Source: Acidobacteriota bacterium
GTDB taxonomy: Bacteria > Acidobacteriota > Vicinamibacteria > Vicinamibacterales > Vicinamibacteraceae
Assembly: GCA_023418055.1 (NCBI GenBank)
Contig: JAEZDP010000486.1
Coordinates: forward strand, 1 to 21,215
Length of the DNA stretch: 21,215 nt
Direction: 5' to 3'
Positions 8,451-16,498 of the stretch are shown in pieces. The position numbers were made by a program, and so were the translations under genes. Below the pieces are notes generated by a model. That model saw nothing but the letters and a program-made list of their open reading frames with translations, searched no databases and was not told the DNA's origin. Each line of letters starts with the position of its first letter. Positions within the stretch are counted from its first letter, which is position 1.

Positions 8451-9850
8451 TGGCCAGCACCTCGCCCGCGCGCGGCATGCGCGATTTCCTTCCCGTCGAC
8501 GTGCGTCGGCGGGCCCACGTCATTGGCGTCATCCGCAGCGTCTACGAACGGTACGGCTTCCAGCCGCTCGAGACGCCGGCCGTCGAGAACATCGAGACGC
8601 TGCTCGGCAAGTACGGCGACGAGGGCAATCAGCTCATCTTCAAGATCCTGAAGCGTGGCGAACACGAGGCGTCGGGGCAGGCCGACCTGGCGCTGCGCTA
8701 CGACCTCACGGTGCCGTTGTCGCGGGTGGTCGCCGAGCACCGGCACGTGCTGCCGCGGTTCTTCAAGCGGTACCAGATTCAACCCGTGTGGCGGGCCGAC
8801 CGGCCGGCGCGCGGGCGGTTTCGCGAGTTCTACCAGTGCGACGTGGACGCCATCGGCTCCACCTCGCCGCTCGTCGAAGTCGAACTGTGCGCCGCGGCCT
8901 GCGAGGTGATGGCGGCGCTCGGGTTCGCCGACTTCACGCTCCGGCTCAATCACCGGGCGGTGCTGGCCGGGGTGCTCGAGACGGCAGGGATTCCTGCGGA
9001 CCGGCACGGCGATGCGCTGGTGGCGCTCGACAAGCTCGACAAGATCGGGGTGGACGGCGTGCGCGCCGAGTATGCGCAGCGTGGCCTGGCGGCCGCAGCC
9101 GCCGACACGGTCCTGTCGGTCCTGGCGGGTGCCGGCGCACCCGACGCCAACGCCGCGGCGTCGCGCGCCGATGCCGATGCAGCCAACGCCCGCGACCTCG
9201 CGCGTGCCGAGGCGGCCGTGGCTGGACACGAGGCGGCTCTCGCGGGACTCGCCACGATACGCCGGGTACTGGCCTGGTGTGCCGACACGCCGGCGGCAGG
9301 ACGGGTGCGTGTCGATCTGAGCCTCGCGCGTGGGCTGTCGTACTACACGGGCTGCATCATGGAGATGGCGGTGCCCGACCTGGCCGGCAGCCTCGGCGGC
9401 GGTGGTCGCTACGACAACCTGGTCGGCATGTTCGGCAAGGAGCAGGTGCCCGCGGCGGGCTTTTCCCTGGGCCTCGAGCGTATTCTCGTCGTGATGGCCG
9501 AGCGCGGGATGTTTCCCGACGCGCTCACGACCACGCCCGCGGACGTGCTCGTGACCATCTGGAACGAGGCTGACACGCCCGACGCCCTGCGCCTCGCCCA
9601 CGACCTGCGCGCCCACGGCCTGCGCGTGGAACTCTACCCCGAGCCGGATAAACTGGCCCGGCAGTTCAAGTACGCCGTCACGCTCGGCGTGCCCTTCGTC
9701 GCCATTCTCGGCGAGGATGAAAAGGAGGCCGGAGAGGTCGCGCTGAAGGACCTACGGACCGGGACCCAGACACGCGTGCCGCGAGGCGACGTCGCCGCCC
9801 ACATCCGGGCGGCAGGCCTGGACGCGGAGACGACACCGAAGGGCGCCTGA
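8450..9850 (+). CDS. hisS: Histidyl-tRNA synthetase, long eukaryote-like type
   Basis: HisRS attaches histidine to tRNA-His. This is a class II synthetase of 466 residues: motif 2 around RFREFYQCDVDAIGS (122-137), the histidine-binding loop LARGLSYYTGCIMEM (292-306), GGGGRYDNL (317-324) and motif 3 GFSLGLERI (337-345), then the anticodon-binding domain from about 363. The region LNHRAVLAGVLETAG to ALDKLDKIGVDGV (166-204) and the Ala-rich insertion (about 212-275) match the longer archaeal/eukaryotic-like HisRS group rather than the compact E. coli type. The start ATG at 8450 overlaps the previous stop by one base. The open frame extends much further upstream, but there it lies over the carbonic anhydrase gene and is not real. 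Confidence 0.96.
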   Translation: MASTSPARGMRDFLPVDVRRRAHVIGVIRSVYERYGFQPLETPAVENIETLLGKYGDEGNQLIFKILKRGEHEASGQADLALRYDLTVPLSRVVAEHRHVLPRFFKRYQIQPVWRADRPARGRFREFYQCDVDAIGSTSPLVEVELCAAACEVMAALGFADFTLRLNHRAVLAGVLETAGIPADRHGDALVALDKLDKIGVDGVRAEYAQRGLAAAAADTVLSVLAGAGAPDANAAASRADADAANARDLARAEAAVAGHEAALAGLATIRRVLAWCADTPAAGRVRVDLSLARGLSYYTGCIMEMAVPDLAGSLGGGGRYDNLVGMFGKEQVPAAGFSLGLERILVVMAERGMFPDALTTTPADVLVTIWNEADTPDALRLAHDLRAHGLRVELYPEPDKLARQFKYAVTLGVPFVAILGEDEKEAGEVALKDLRTGTQTRVPRGDVAAHIRAAGLDAETTPKGA

Positions 9851-9852
9851 CG

Positions 9853-9900
9853 CGTTCCTTTTCTCCTTCGTTCCTTTTCTCCTTCGTTCCTTCGTTCCTT
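9853..9900. repeat. Octamer pyrimidine/purine tandem repeat between hisS and aspS
   Basis: Two identical 16-base units CGTTCCTTTTCTCCTT (9853-9868, 9869-9884) are followed by two 8-base units CGTTCCTT (9885-9892, 9893-9900). It starts three bases after the hisS stop. On the minus strand it reads as GGAACGAA/GGAGAAAA octamers, close to the GGACGGGA/GGACCGAA octamers in the TonB receptor start (19891-19954). Confidence 0.8.
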
Positions 9901-9914
9901 CTCCCCCTGCCCTT

Positions 9915-11675
9915 ATGTCTGCTCCTGACTCTCTCTACCGCACCCACACGTGCGGCGCGCTGCGGGCCTCCGACGTCGGCGCCGACGTCGTCCTCCTTGG
10001 CTGGGTGCACCGCATCCGCGACATGGGGTCGGTGCTGTTCTTCGACGTGCGCGACCGCTACGGCGTCACGCAGGTGGTGACCGACGCCGAACCCCTGCTG
10101 TCGCAGGCCAAGAAGCTCAAGACCGAGATGGTGGTGGCTGTCATCGGCACGGTGACGCCGCGCTCGGCCGACACGGTCAATCCCAAACTCGACACCGGCG
10201 ATGTCGAGGTGGCCGTCCGTGAACTCCGCCTGCTCAACGACGCCCGGCGCCCTCCCTTTGCCATTGCCGACGAGACGCCGGTGGCCGAAGACATCCGCCT
10301 CCGGTATCGCTATCTGGACCTGCGCCGGACGCGGATGCAGCAGAACATGCAACTGCGCCATCGCATCACGATGGCGATTCGCCGCTACTTCGACGCGCAC
10401 GACTTCCTCGAGATCGAGACGCCCATCCTCACCAAGTCCACGCCCGAAGGCGCGCGCGACTACCTCGTGCCCAGCCGCGTGCACCCAGGCGAGTTCTTCG
10501 CGTTGCCGCAGTCGCCGCAGCTCTTCAAGCAGATCCTGATGATCGGCGGGCTCGACCGCTACTTCCAGATCGTGAAGTGCTTCCGCGACGAAGATCTCCG
10601 GGCCGACCGCCAGCCCGAGTTCACGCAGGTGGACGTCGAGATCGCGTTTGCGTCCGAAGACCTCGTCTTCGCGATGATCGAGCCGCTCATCGTCGAGATC
10701 TTCAAGGTGGCCGGCATCGAAGTGCCCACGCCCTTCCGCCGGATGTCCTATCGCGAGGCGGTGCACGTCTACGGGTCGGACAAGCCTGATCTGCGGTGCG
10801 GCATGGAGATTCAGGACCTCTCCGAGGTGTTTGCCGGCACGCCGTTCGGGCCGGTCAAGAGCGCGCTCGAGGCCGGAGGTGTCGTGCGCGGCATCGTCGT
10901 GGCCGGCGGCGCCGCGTTGGCGCGGGCCGAGGTGGACCGCATCGTCGCCGAAGCCATCGAACTCGGCGCGGGCGGATTGCTGTGGGCACGGCACACCGAC
11001 AAGGGCCTGGCCACGTCCGCGAAGGCGCTTGGTGAGGAGATGCTCACGCGTGCCCTCGACGTGTCGGGGGCCGGGCAGGACGGCCTGCTGCTGATGACGG
11101 CCGGCGCGCCGCTCGAGGTATCGAAGCTGCTCGGGCAGTTGCGGCTGTCGCAGGCCCGTAAGCGCGGGCTGCTCGACCCGGCACGGTTCGAGTTCCTCTG
11201 GGTGCTCGATTTCCCGCTGCTCGAGTGGGACGAACGTGACCAGCGCTATGCCGCCATGCACCACCCCTTCACGTCGCCGGTCGAAGCGGATGCGGCCGCG
11301 TTGGCCGCGGCACCGGGCGAGGCCGTGGCGCGCGCCTACGACCTGGTCCTCAACGGGAGCGAGATCGGCGGCGGCAGCATCCGGATCCACGACCCGGAGG
11401 TGCAGCGCCAGATCTTCCGTTTGCTGAACATCTCGGACGAAGAGGCGCAGCTGCGCTTCGGGTTCTTCATCGACGCGCTCGAATACGGCACGCCGCCGCA
11501 CGGGGGCATCGCCCTCGGTCTCGATCGCATCGTCGCCCTGCTGGCAGGGGAGCCGTCGATTCGCGACGTCATCGCGTTCCCGAAAACGGCGGCCGCCGTG
11601 GACCTGATGTCGAGCGCGCCGTCCACGGTCGATCCGCGCCAGCTCAAGGAACTGCACCTGCGGACGCTCGCTTGA
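9915..11675 (+). CDS. aspS: Aspartyl-tRNA synthetase, bacterial type
   Basis: AspRS charges tRNA-Asp. The 586-residue length and layout are bacterial: an N-terminal OB-fold anticodon domain (about 1-105), the class II core with motif 2 at 222-242 (CFRDEDLRADRQPEFTQVD), an inserted GAD domain (about 285-415) and motif 3 (GIALGLDRIVALLAGEPSIRDVIAFPKT) near the end. The anticodon-domain position that is His31 in the non-discriminating Pseudomonas enzyme is Met37 here (RIRDMG), more like the Leu of E. coli. This hints at a discriminating enzyme but is weak evidence. No Shine-Dalgarno site precedes the ATG; the leader is a C/T tract made by the octamer repeat. The TGA overlaps the next TTG start. 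Confidence 0.97.
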   Translation: MSAPDSLYRTHTCGALRASDVGADVVLLGWVHRIRDMGSVLFFDVRDRYGVTQVVTDAEPLLSQAKKLKTEMVVAVIGTVTPRSADTVNPKLDTGDVEVAVRELRLLNDARRPPFAIADETPVAEDIRLRYRYLDLRRTRMQQNMQLRHRITMAIRRYFDAHDFLEIETPILTKSTPEGARDYLVPSRVHPGEFFALPQSPQLFKQILMIGGLDRYFQIVKCFRDEDLRADRQPEFTQVDVEIAFASEDLVFAMIEPLIVEIFKVAGIEVPTPFRRMSYREAVHVYGSDKPDLRCGMEIQDLSEVFAGTPFGPVKSALEAGGVVRGIVVAGGAALARAEVDRIVAEAIELGAGGLLWARHTDKGLATSAKALGEEMLTRALDVSGAGQDGLLLMTAGAPLEVSKLLGQLRLSQARKRGLLDPARFEFLWVLDFPLLEWDERDQRYAAMHHPFTSPVEADAAALAAAPGEAVARAYDLVLNGSEIGGGSIRIHDPEVQRQIFRLLNISDEEAQLRFGFFIDALEYGTPPHGGIALGLDRIVALLAGEPSIRDVIAFPKTAAAVDLMSSAPSTVDPRQLKELHLRTLA

Positions 11676-12715
11676 CCGCCCCCGGGGTGCGTGTTACGGT
11701 CACCGGGTCACCACGGGACCACCAGGAGACACCTCGTATCGCCGCCACTGTGCTTCGCTCGATCCCGGTGCCTGACGAGGGCGTGGACGTCCTCTTCGGT
11801 GCGTACGACGAGAACCTTCGCATCTTCGAAGACCTCTTCGACGTGCAGGTCCGCACCAGCGGACACGAACTGGTGGTGGAAGGCGACCCCGCGCGTCTCG
11901 ACCACATCGAGGCCTTCGTCGGACAGTTTGCCGCCCTCGTGCGCGATGGCTACCGGTTTGCCAAGGGCGAGGTTCGCGACGCGGCGCGGATGGCTGCCGA
12001 GCACCCCGGCCTCGACCTGCGCGATCACTACCTGAAGGGCAGCGTCCGCGCGTCGGCCAAGCGTCAGGTGGTGCCCAAGACCCCGACGCAGCGCGAGTAC
12101 CTGGCCGCGATCGACAAGTTCGACATCGTCTTCGGCGTGGGCCCCGCAGGCACCGGCAAGACCTACCTCGCGATGGCGCAGGCCGTGGCCAGCCTGCTGG
12201 CCAAGCGGGTGTCGCGCATCATCCTGACCCGCCCGGCCGTCGAGGCGGGCGAGAAGCTCGGGTTCCTGCCGGGCGACCTCCAGGAGAAGGTCAACCCGTA
12301 CCTGCGACCGCTCTACGATGCGCTGCACGACATGCTCGAAGCCGACAAGATCGAGCGGCTGCTCGAGCGCGGCACGATCGAGGTGGCACCCCTCGCCTTC
12401 ATGCGTGGGCGGACGCTCAACGACGCCTTCGTCATCCTGGACGAGGCGCAGAACACCACGTCCGAGCAGATGAAGATGTTCCTGACGCGCATCGGGATGG
12501 GCAGCAAGGCGGTCGTCACGGGCGACGTGACCCAGATCGACCTGCCCGCCGGCCGCCCCTCCGGGCTCATCGAGGCCCTGCGGGTGGTGCGGCACATCGA
12601 CGAGATCGCGTTCGTGCACTTTTCCGAGCGGGACGTCGTGCGACACAAGCTCGTGCAGCTCATCGTGCAGGCCTACGCGGCGCACGACCAGCCGGCTTCG
12701 GGCGGATCCGCCTGA
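11672..12715 (+). CDS. ybeZ: PhoH family P-loop NTPase (YbeZ)
   Basis: A PhoH-like ATPase of 347 residues, thought to act as an RNA-associated NTPase or helicase with the RNase YbeY encoded next. Residues 35-95 form the N-terminal domain typical of YbeZ (FGAYDENLRIFEDLFDVQV). Walker A is GPAGTGKT (157-164) and Walker B is ILDEAQN (255-261), followed by MGSKAVVTGDVTQIDLP. The proposed start is TTG at 11672, overlapping the aspS stop by four bases (TTGA). A GTG a few codons further in, or the one near 11749, is possible. Either choice keeps the whole conserved core. The gene lies one base before ybeY, in the order conserved in many bacteria. Confidence 0.93.
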   Translation: MTAPGVRVTVTGSPRDHQETPRIAATVLRSIPVPDEGVDVLFGAYDENLRIFEDLFDVQVRTSGHELVVEGDPARLDHIEAFVGQFAALVRDGYRFAKGEVRDAARMAAEHPGLDLRDHYLKGSVRASAKRQVVPKTPTQREYLAAIDKFDIVFGVGPAGTGKTYLAMAQAVASLLAKRVSRIILTRPAVEAGEKLGFLPGDLQEKVNPYLRPLYDALHDMLEADKIERLLERGTIEVAPLAFMRGRTLNDAFVILDEAQNTTSEQMKMFLTRIGMGSKAVVTGDVTQIDLPAGRPSGLIEALRVVRHIDEIAFVHFSERDVVRHKLVQLIVQAYAAHDQPASGGSA

Positions 12716-12716
12716 C

Positions 12717-13196
12717 ATGGATGGCGACAGGCCTCCGCGCCTGGCCGTCAGCGTCTGCCATGCTGATGGCCGCAGCGCCCGGCGCCCCGCGCTGGCTCAC
12801 TGGCTCGCCTCGATCGCGCCCGCGTCCGCTCGGGGCACGCTCACCCTCGTCCTGGCCGACGACGGGGAGGTGCGACGGCTGAACCGCACCTGGCGGGGCA
12901 TCAACCGCGCCACCGACGTCCTCTCGTTTCCGGCCGACACGTCCATGCCACGTCCTCGCGGTGTGCCGCGCCATCTCGGGGACATCGTCATCGCCACCGG
13001 CGTCGCGCAGGTGCAGGCGGCCGACGCGGGCCACAGCCTGGCCACCGAACTGAAGGTGCTCGCCCTGCACGGGCTCTTGCACCTGCTCGGGCACGACCAC
13101 GAGTCGGACGAGGGACAGATGGCCCGGCTCGAGCGACGATTGCGGCGGCGTGGCGGGCTGCCGCTGGGCCTCATCGACAGGGAGTTGGCGCGGTGA
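12717..13196 (+). CDS. ybeY: Endoribonuclease YbeY
   Basis: YbeY is a zinc-dependent endoribonuclease needed for 16S rRNA 3' end maturation and 70S quality control. The 159-residue protein carries the HxxxHxxxxxH zinc motif as His118, His122 and His128 (HGLLHLLGHDH). It also has the conserved stretch RLNRTWRGINRATDVLSFP (54-72), whose Arg60 corresponds to the conserved active-site Arg, and HLGDIVIA (87-94). The ATG is one base after the ybeZ stop. The stop overlaps the next GTG (GTGA), so the ybeZ-ybeY-corC-era block is probably translated in a coupled way. Confidence 0.95.
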   Translation: MDGDRPPRLAVSVCHADGRSARRPALAHWLASIAPASARGTLTLVLADDGEVRRLNRTWRGINRATDVLSFPADTSMPRPRGVPRHLGDIVIATGVAQVQAADAGHSLATELKVLALHGLLHLLGHDHESDEGQMARLERRLRRRGGLPLGLIDRELAR

Positions 13197-14425
13197 TTCC
13201 GCTGCTGGTGTTCCTGCTGGCGTGTGCGGCCGTGTACCTCGGCACGATCCTCGCCGCCTTCAGCACGCTCATGCGCTTCTCGCTGCGCATGCTGGCCGAG
13301 AGCACCGCGGGGCCACGTGACGTGCTCACCCGCTTCCTCGAAGACCCGGCCGCGCTGTTCTTTCCGGCCCGCCTGCTGCTCGGCCTCGTGACGGCGCTCA
13401 CCGCCGTGCTCCTCGCGGAACTCGAGTCGGTGGGGGAGACCAGGCACGGCATCTGGCTCTTCCTGGCCTCGATGGTCACATTCGTCATCGTCTGCTTTCA
13501 TGTCGTGCCGCAGCTCATCGTGCGCCAGCAGCCGCAGCGGGTGCTCGAGGTGCTGTTGCCGTCCTTTGCCGTCGTCGCGTCGGTGCTCGCGCCGATGACG
13601 CGGGCGATTGCGGGAGGCCCGCCCGAGCGTCGGACCGACGAAGATGCCGAACCGGTGCACGACGAGGCGGTCGACGCGGCGTCCGAAGGACCGAACGGCG
13701 ACGACGAGGAACTCGACAACGGCGCGCGGGAGTTGTTCCGCTCGCTCGTGGGCTTTCAGGACCGTCTCGTCCGTGAGGTGATGACGCCGCGCCCGGACAT
13801 CGTCGCCGTCCGCGAGAACGTGACGCTCGGGCAGTTGCGAGCGCTGCTCAAGGACTCGGAGTACTCGCGCCTCCTGGTCTACGGCGAGAGCCTCGACAAC
13901 GTGGTGGGGTTCGTGCACATGAAGGACGTGTTCCTCAAGGGGGAGGGCGTGCCCGACGAGGCGGCCATCACCGACCTCATCAGGCCCGCACACGTCGTGC
14001 CCGAGACCAAGCGGGTGCCCGACCTGCTGCGCGAGTTCCAGCAGCGCCAGACGCAGACGGCCCTGGTGGTGGACGAATACGGCGGCACCGCCGGCCTGGT
14101 GACAGTCGAGGACCTGCTCGAGGAACTCGTCGGCGAGATTCGTGACGAGTACGACGTCGAGACCGATCCCATCGTCGAGGAAGGCGAGCGGACGTTCGTG
14201 TTCAGCGCCAAGGTCGACATCGACGCGCTGACCGAACGGCTGGGCGTGGACATCGAGCGCGAAGGCTTCGAGACGATTGGCGGCTATCTGATGAGCAGGC
14301 TGGGCCGGGTCCCGGCCGTCGGCGAGCGCCTGTCGTTCGACGGGCTGGGCATCGACGTGCTCGAGGCCGAGCGTCGCCGCGTGCTCAAGGTGCGTGTGAC
14401 ACGCGAGGAGGCGCAGAATGGCTGA
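13193..14425 (+). CDS. CorC/HlyC-type membrane protein with paired CBS domains
   Basis: This 410-residue protein has the CNNM (DUF21)-CBS-CBS-CorC_HlyC architecture linked to magnesium or cobalt efflux and often found between ybeY and era. Four hydrophobic segments lie near residues 1-25, 57-77, 87-110 and 118-140. An acidic, low-complexity linker (144-178) follows. The CBS pair starts at REVMTPRPDIVAVREN (194-209) and ends with VDEYGGTAGLVTVEDLLEEL (293-312). The C-terminal domain spans about 327-405. The start is GTG at 13193, overlapping the ybeY stop. The transmembrane part is short and divergent from typical DUF21, so transport activity is inferred only from architecture. The end overlaps era by eight bases. 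Confidence 0.9.
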   Translation: MIPLLVFLLACAAVYLGTILAAFSTLMRFSLRMLAESTAGPRDVLTRFLEDPAALFFPARLLLGLVTALTAVLLAELESVGETRHGIWLFLASMVTFVIVCFHVVPQLIVRQQPQRVLEVLLPSFAVVASVLAPMTRAIAGGPPERRTDEDAEPVHDEAVDAASEGPNGDDEELDNGARELFRSLVGFQDRLVREVMTPRPDIVAVRENVTLGQLRALLKDSEYSRLLVYGESLDNVVGFVHMKDVFLKGEGVPDEAAITDLIRPAHVVPETKRVPDLLREFQQRQTQTALVVDEYGGTAGLVTVEDLLEELVGEIRDEYDVETDPIVEEGERTFVFSAKVDIDALTERLGVDIEREGFETIGGYLMSRLGRVPAVGERLSFDGLGIDVLEAERRRVLKVRVTREEAQNG

Positions 14426-15326
14426 CCCGTCCCCCACCAGGTCCGGGTTCGTCGCGCTGCTGGGCCGCCCGAATGCCGGGAAGTCCACGCTGCTCAATCG
14501 CGTCGTCGGCGTCCATCTGGCCATCGTCTCGGACAAGCCGCAGACCACCCGCACGCGCATCCTCGGCGTGCGCAACCTGCCGGCGGGCCAGTTGGTCTAC
14601 CTCGACACGCCAGGCGTCCATCGCCCGATGCACCGCATGAACGTGCGGATGGTGGATGCCGCCCTGGCCGCGTCGCGCGAGGCCGACGTGGTGGCCTTCG
14701 TGGTGGACGCGTCCGAGCGGACGGGTCACGGCACCGAGTTCATGCTCGGCTTGCTGCCGAAGCTGCAGAAGCCCGTCGTGCTGGTGCTGAACAAGATCGA
14801 CCAGATGAAGAAGACCCGGCTGCTGACGACCGCCGAGTGGTTCAGTCAGCAGTACGACTTCGCCGCGATCGTGCCGGTGTCGGCGCTGACCGGCGAGAAT
14901 GTCGATCGGCTGGAGGAGGTGCTGCTGGCACACGTGCCGGAGGGCCCGCCGCTGTATCCCGACGACTACCTGACCGACCAGCCCGCGCGCGTGCTCGCCG
15001 CCGAGATGGTCCGCGAGCAGGTGCTCGCGAACGTGCGCGCCGAACTCCCCTTCACGACCGCCGTGGTCGTGGACCGGTTCGAGGAACCCGACGACGAGGG
15101 TGAGCCGCTGGCCATCTACTGCTCGATTCTCGTCGAGGAGTCGTCACAGAAGCCGATCGTGATCGGCCGTGGCGGCGAGATGATCAAGACGATCGGGACG
15201 GCGGCGCGCCAGCAGCTGGAGGCGTTCTTCGAACGGCGGGTGTATCTCGACCTGCACGTCAAGGTACGGGAGGACTGGCGCGAGAACGAGCGGATGCTCG
15301 ACGATCTCGGATTGCCAAAGCGGTAG
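14418..15326 (+). CDS. era: GTPase Era
   Basis: Era is an essential GTPase that binds the 3' end of 16S rRNA during small-subunit assembly. The 302-residue product has G1 GRPNAGKST (16-24), the switch region with PQTTRTRI, G3 DTPG (63-66), G4 NKID (125-128) and a G5-like VSALTGEN. The C-terminal KH domain includes PIVIGRGGEMIKTIG (246-260) and ends in YLDLHVKVREDWREN, as in typical Era. A GAGGAG ribosome site lies seven bases before the ATG, inside the upstream gene. It is the last gene of the plus-strand cluster, and YbeY and Era act on the same rRNA end, so the grouping is functional. It ends five bases before the heptamer inverted array. Confidence 0.97.
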   Translation: MADPSPTRSGFVALLGRPNAGKSTLLNRVVGVHLAIVSDKPQTTRTRILGVRNLPAGQLVYLDTPGVHRPMHRMNVRMVDAALAASREADVVAFVVDASERTGHGTEFMLGLLPKLQKPVVLVLNKIDQMKKTRLLTTAEWFSQQYDFAAIVPVSALTGENVDRLEEVLLAHVPEGPPLYPDDYLTDQPARVLAAEMVREQVLANVRAELPFTTAVVVDRFEEPDDEGEPLAIYCSILVEESSQKPIVIGRGGEMIKTIGTAARQQLEAFFERRVYLDLHVKVREDWRENERMLDDLGLPKR

Positions 15327-15330
15327 CAGC

Positions 15331-15464
15331 GGTCCACGGTCTACGGTCTACGGTCTACTGCCGTGCGCCGCCCTCTCGCATGCGACTGACGCTTGGCCGT
15401 AGACCGTAGCGTAGCCCGTAGCCCGGAGCCGGTGGACCGTGGACCGTGGACCGTGGATTGTGGA
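15331..15464. repeat. Inverted array of heptamer repeats between convergent genes
   Basis: The left arm is four units, GGTCCAC then three GGTCTAC (15331-15358). The right arm (15397-15464) holds CCGTAGA, CCGTAGC, degenerate units, three perfect CCGTGGA (15437-15457) and TTGTGGA. The arms are reverse complements: CTACGGTCTAC (15348-15358) pairs perfectly with GTAGACCGTAG (15399-15409), and GGTCCACGG pairs with CCGTGGACC. The array fills the gap between the era stop and the aldo/keto reductase stop, so it may act as a two-way transcript end, although no T run follows. Confidence 0.8.
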
Positions 15465-15468
15465 CTGC

Positions 15469-16434
15469 TTACTGCGCCTCTGGCACGGACGCCCAGAACT
15501 CGTCCATCTTCTTTCGCATGCCCGCATCCGGCAGGCGGCCGCGTCCAGCCCCCTGGTTGTCTTCGAGGTTGCGCACCTGCGTGGTTCCCGGAATGACCAC
15601 GGTGACGGCCGGGTGGCCCAGGCTGTACTTCAGGAAGAAGTGCGCCCACGAGGTCGCGTCGAACTCCTTGGCCCACTCGGGCAGCGCCTTGCCCTTCACG
15701 CGTGAGAACAGGCTGCCGCGGCGTCCGCCGAGCGGCACGTTCAGCATGATGGCGGTGCCCTGCTCCTGCGCCAGCGGGAACACTTCCTTTTCGGCCGAGC
15801 GCTCGTCGATCGAGTAGTTGATCTGCACCCAGTCCATCTTGTGCTTGCGCATGAGCGCGGCCATCGCAGCGTGGTCGGACGTGTTGGACGTCGTGGCCCC
15901 GATGTACCGGATGCGCCCCTCCTTCTTCATCTGCTCCAGCACGGGCAGCAGCACGGCCGCGCCGGTCATGTTGTGCACGAACATCAGGTCGATCTTGTCG
16001 GTGCGCAGCTTCTTGAACGAGCCCTCGATCTGCTCACGCGCCACCGCCAGGTCGTCCTTCGGCGCCATGCACTTGGTGGCGAGGAAGAACTTGTCGCGCG
16101 CGCCGAGGTCGGCCAGGATCTGGCCGAGGGTCTCTTCCGACCGGCCGTACCCATGCGCCGTGTCGATGACCTTGCCCTCCAGTTCGGCCATCTTCGCAAT
16201 CACCGCCTTCAGGCGCGTCAACTCGTCGGGCGTGTTCTCGCGCCCGTAGACGTTGGTGCCGAGCCCGATGACGGGCACGCGCTCTCCTGTGGACGGGATC
16301 GGCTTGGTGATGAGCGTCCCCTGCGCCTCGAGTGACGCCGCAAACGGCAGCGAGCCGAGGGCGGTGCCGGCCCCGGCCAGGGCGGCCAGGCGAAGGGCGT
16401 CGCGTCGGGTGAGTCGGAATGCGGCATCTGTCAC
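15469..16434 (-). CDS. Tat-exported aldo/keto reductase
   Basis: An NADPH-type aldo/keto reductase of 321 residues with a twin-arginine signal (LTRRDALRLAALAGAGTALG, residues 8-27), so it probably works in the periplasm. The AKR catalytic tetrad is visible: Asp91 and Tyr96 (DTAHGYGRSEETLG), Lys121 (ATKCM) and His154 (FVHNM). VIPGTTQVRNLEDN near the end is the usual cofactor-phosphate region. The GTG at 16434 was chosen because GAGGAGG stands eight bases before it and it gives a compact Tat n-region. An in-frame ATG at 16464 would add ten residues but has no ribosome site. Substrate is unknown. The gene converges on era and is 64 bases downstream of the PepSY gene on the same strand. Confidence 0.88.
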   Translation of the reverse strand: MTDAAFRLTRRDALRLAALAGAGTALGSLPFAASLEAQGTLITKPIPSTGERVPVIGLGTNVYGRENTPDELTRLKAVIAKMAELEGKVIDTAHGYGRSEETLGQILADLGARDKFFLATKCMAPKDDLAVAREQIEGSFKKLRTDKIDLMFVHNMTGAAVLLPVLEQMKKEGRIRYIGATTSNTSDHAAMAALMRKHKMDWVQINYSIDERSAEKEVFPLAQEQGTAIMLNVPLGGRRGSLFSRVKGKALPEWAKEFDATSWAHFFLKYSLGHPAVTVVIPGTTQVRNLEDNQGAGRGRLPDAGMRKKMDEFWASVPEAQ

Positions 16435-16442
16435 GTCAGTGG

Positions 16443-16449
16443 CCTCCTC
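16443..16449 (-). promoter_or_regulatory. Ribosome-binding site that decides the reductase start
   Basis: GAGGAGG on the minus strand, eight bases before the GTG at 16434. It lies inside the reading frame if the ATG at 16464 were used, so it argues for the GTG. Confidence 0.6.
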
Positions 16450-16498
16450 GGAATGTGGATCCATGTGTGTACCACACGCCTCGTCCCGCCGTTTCGTT

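Noticed and set aside
9678..11657. 659-codon minus-strand frame antisense to aspS
   Set aside because: Long antisense frames are expected from high third-position GC; no family motif was seen and aspS is a clear gene.
12797..14575. 592-codon minus-strand frame spanning ybeY, the CBS protein and era starts
   Set aside because: It crosses three well-supported genes with no motif of its own and lies on the antisense strand.
15331..15464. CRISPR array
   Set aside because: Units are seven bases and contiguous, with no spacers and no cas genes nearby.
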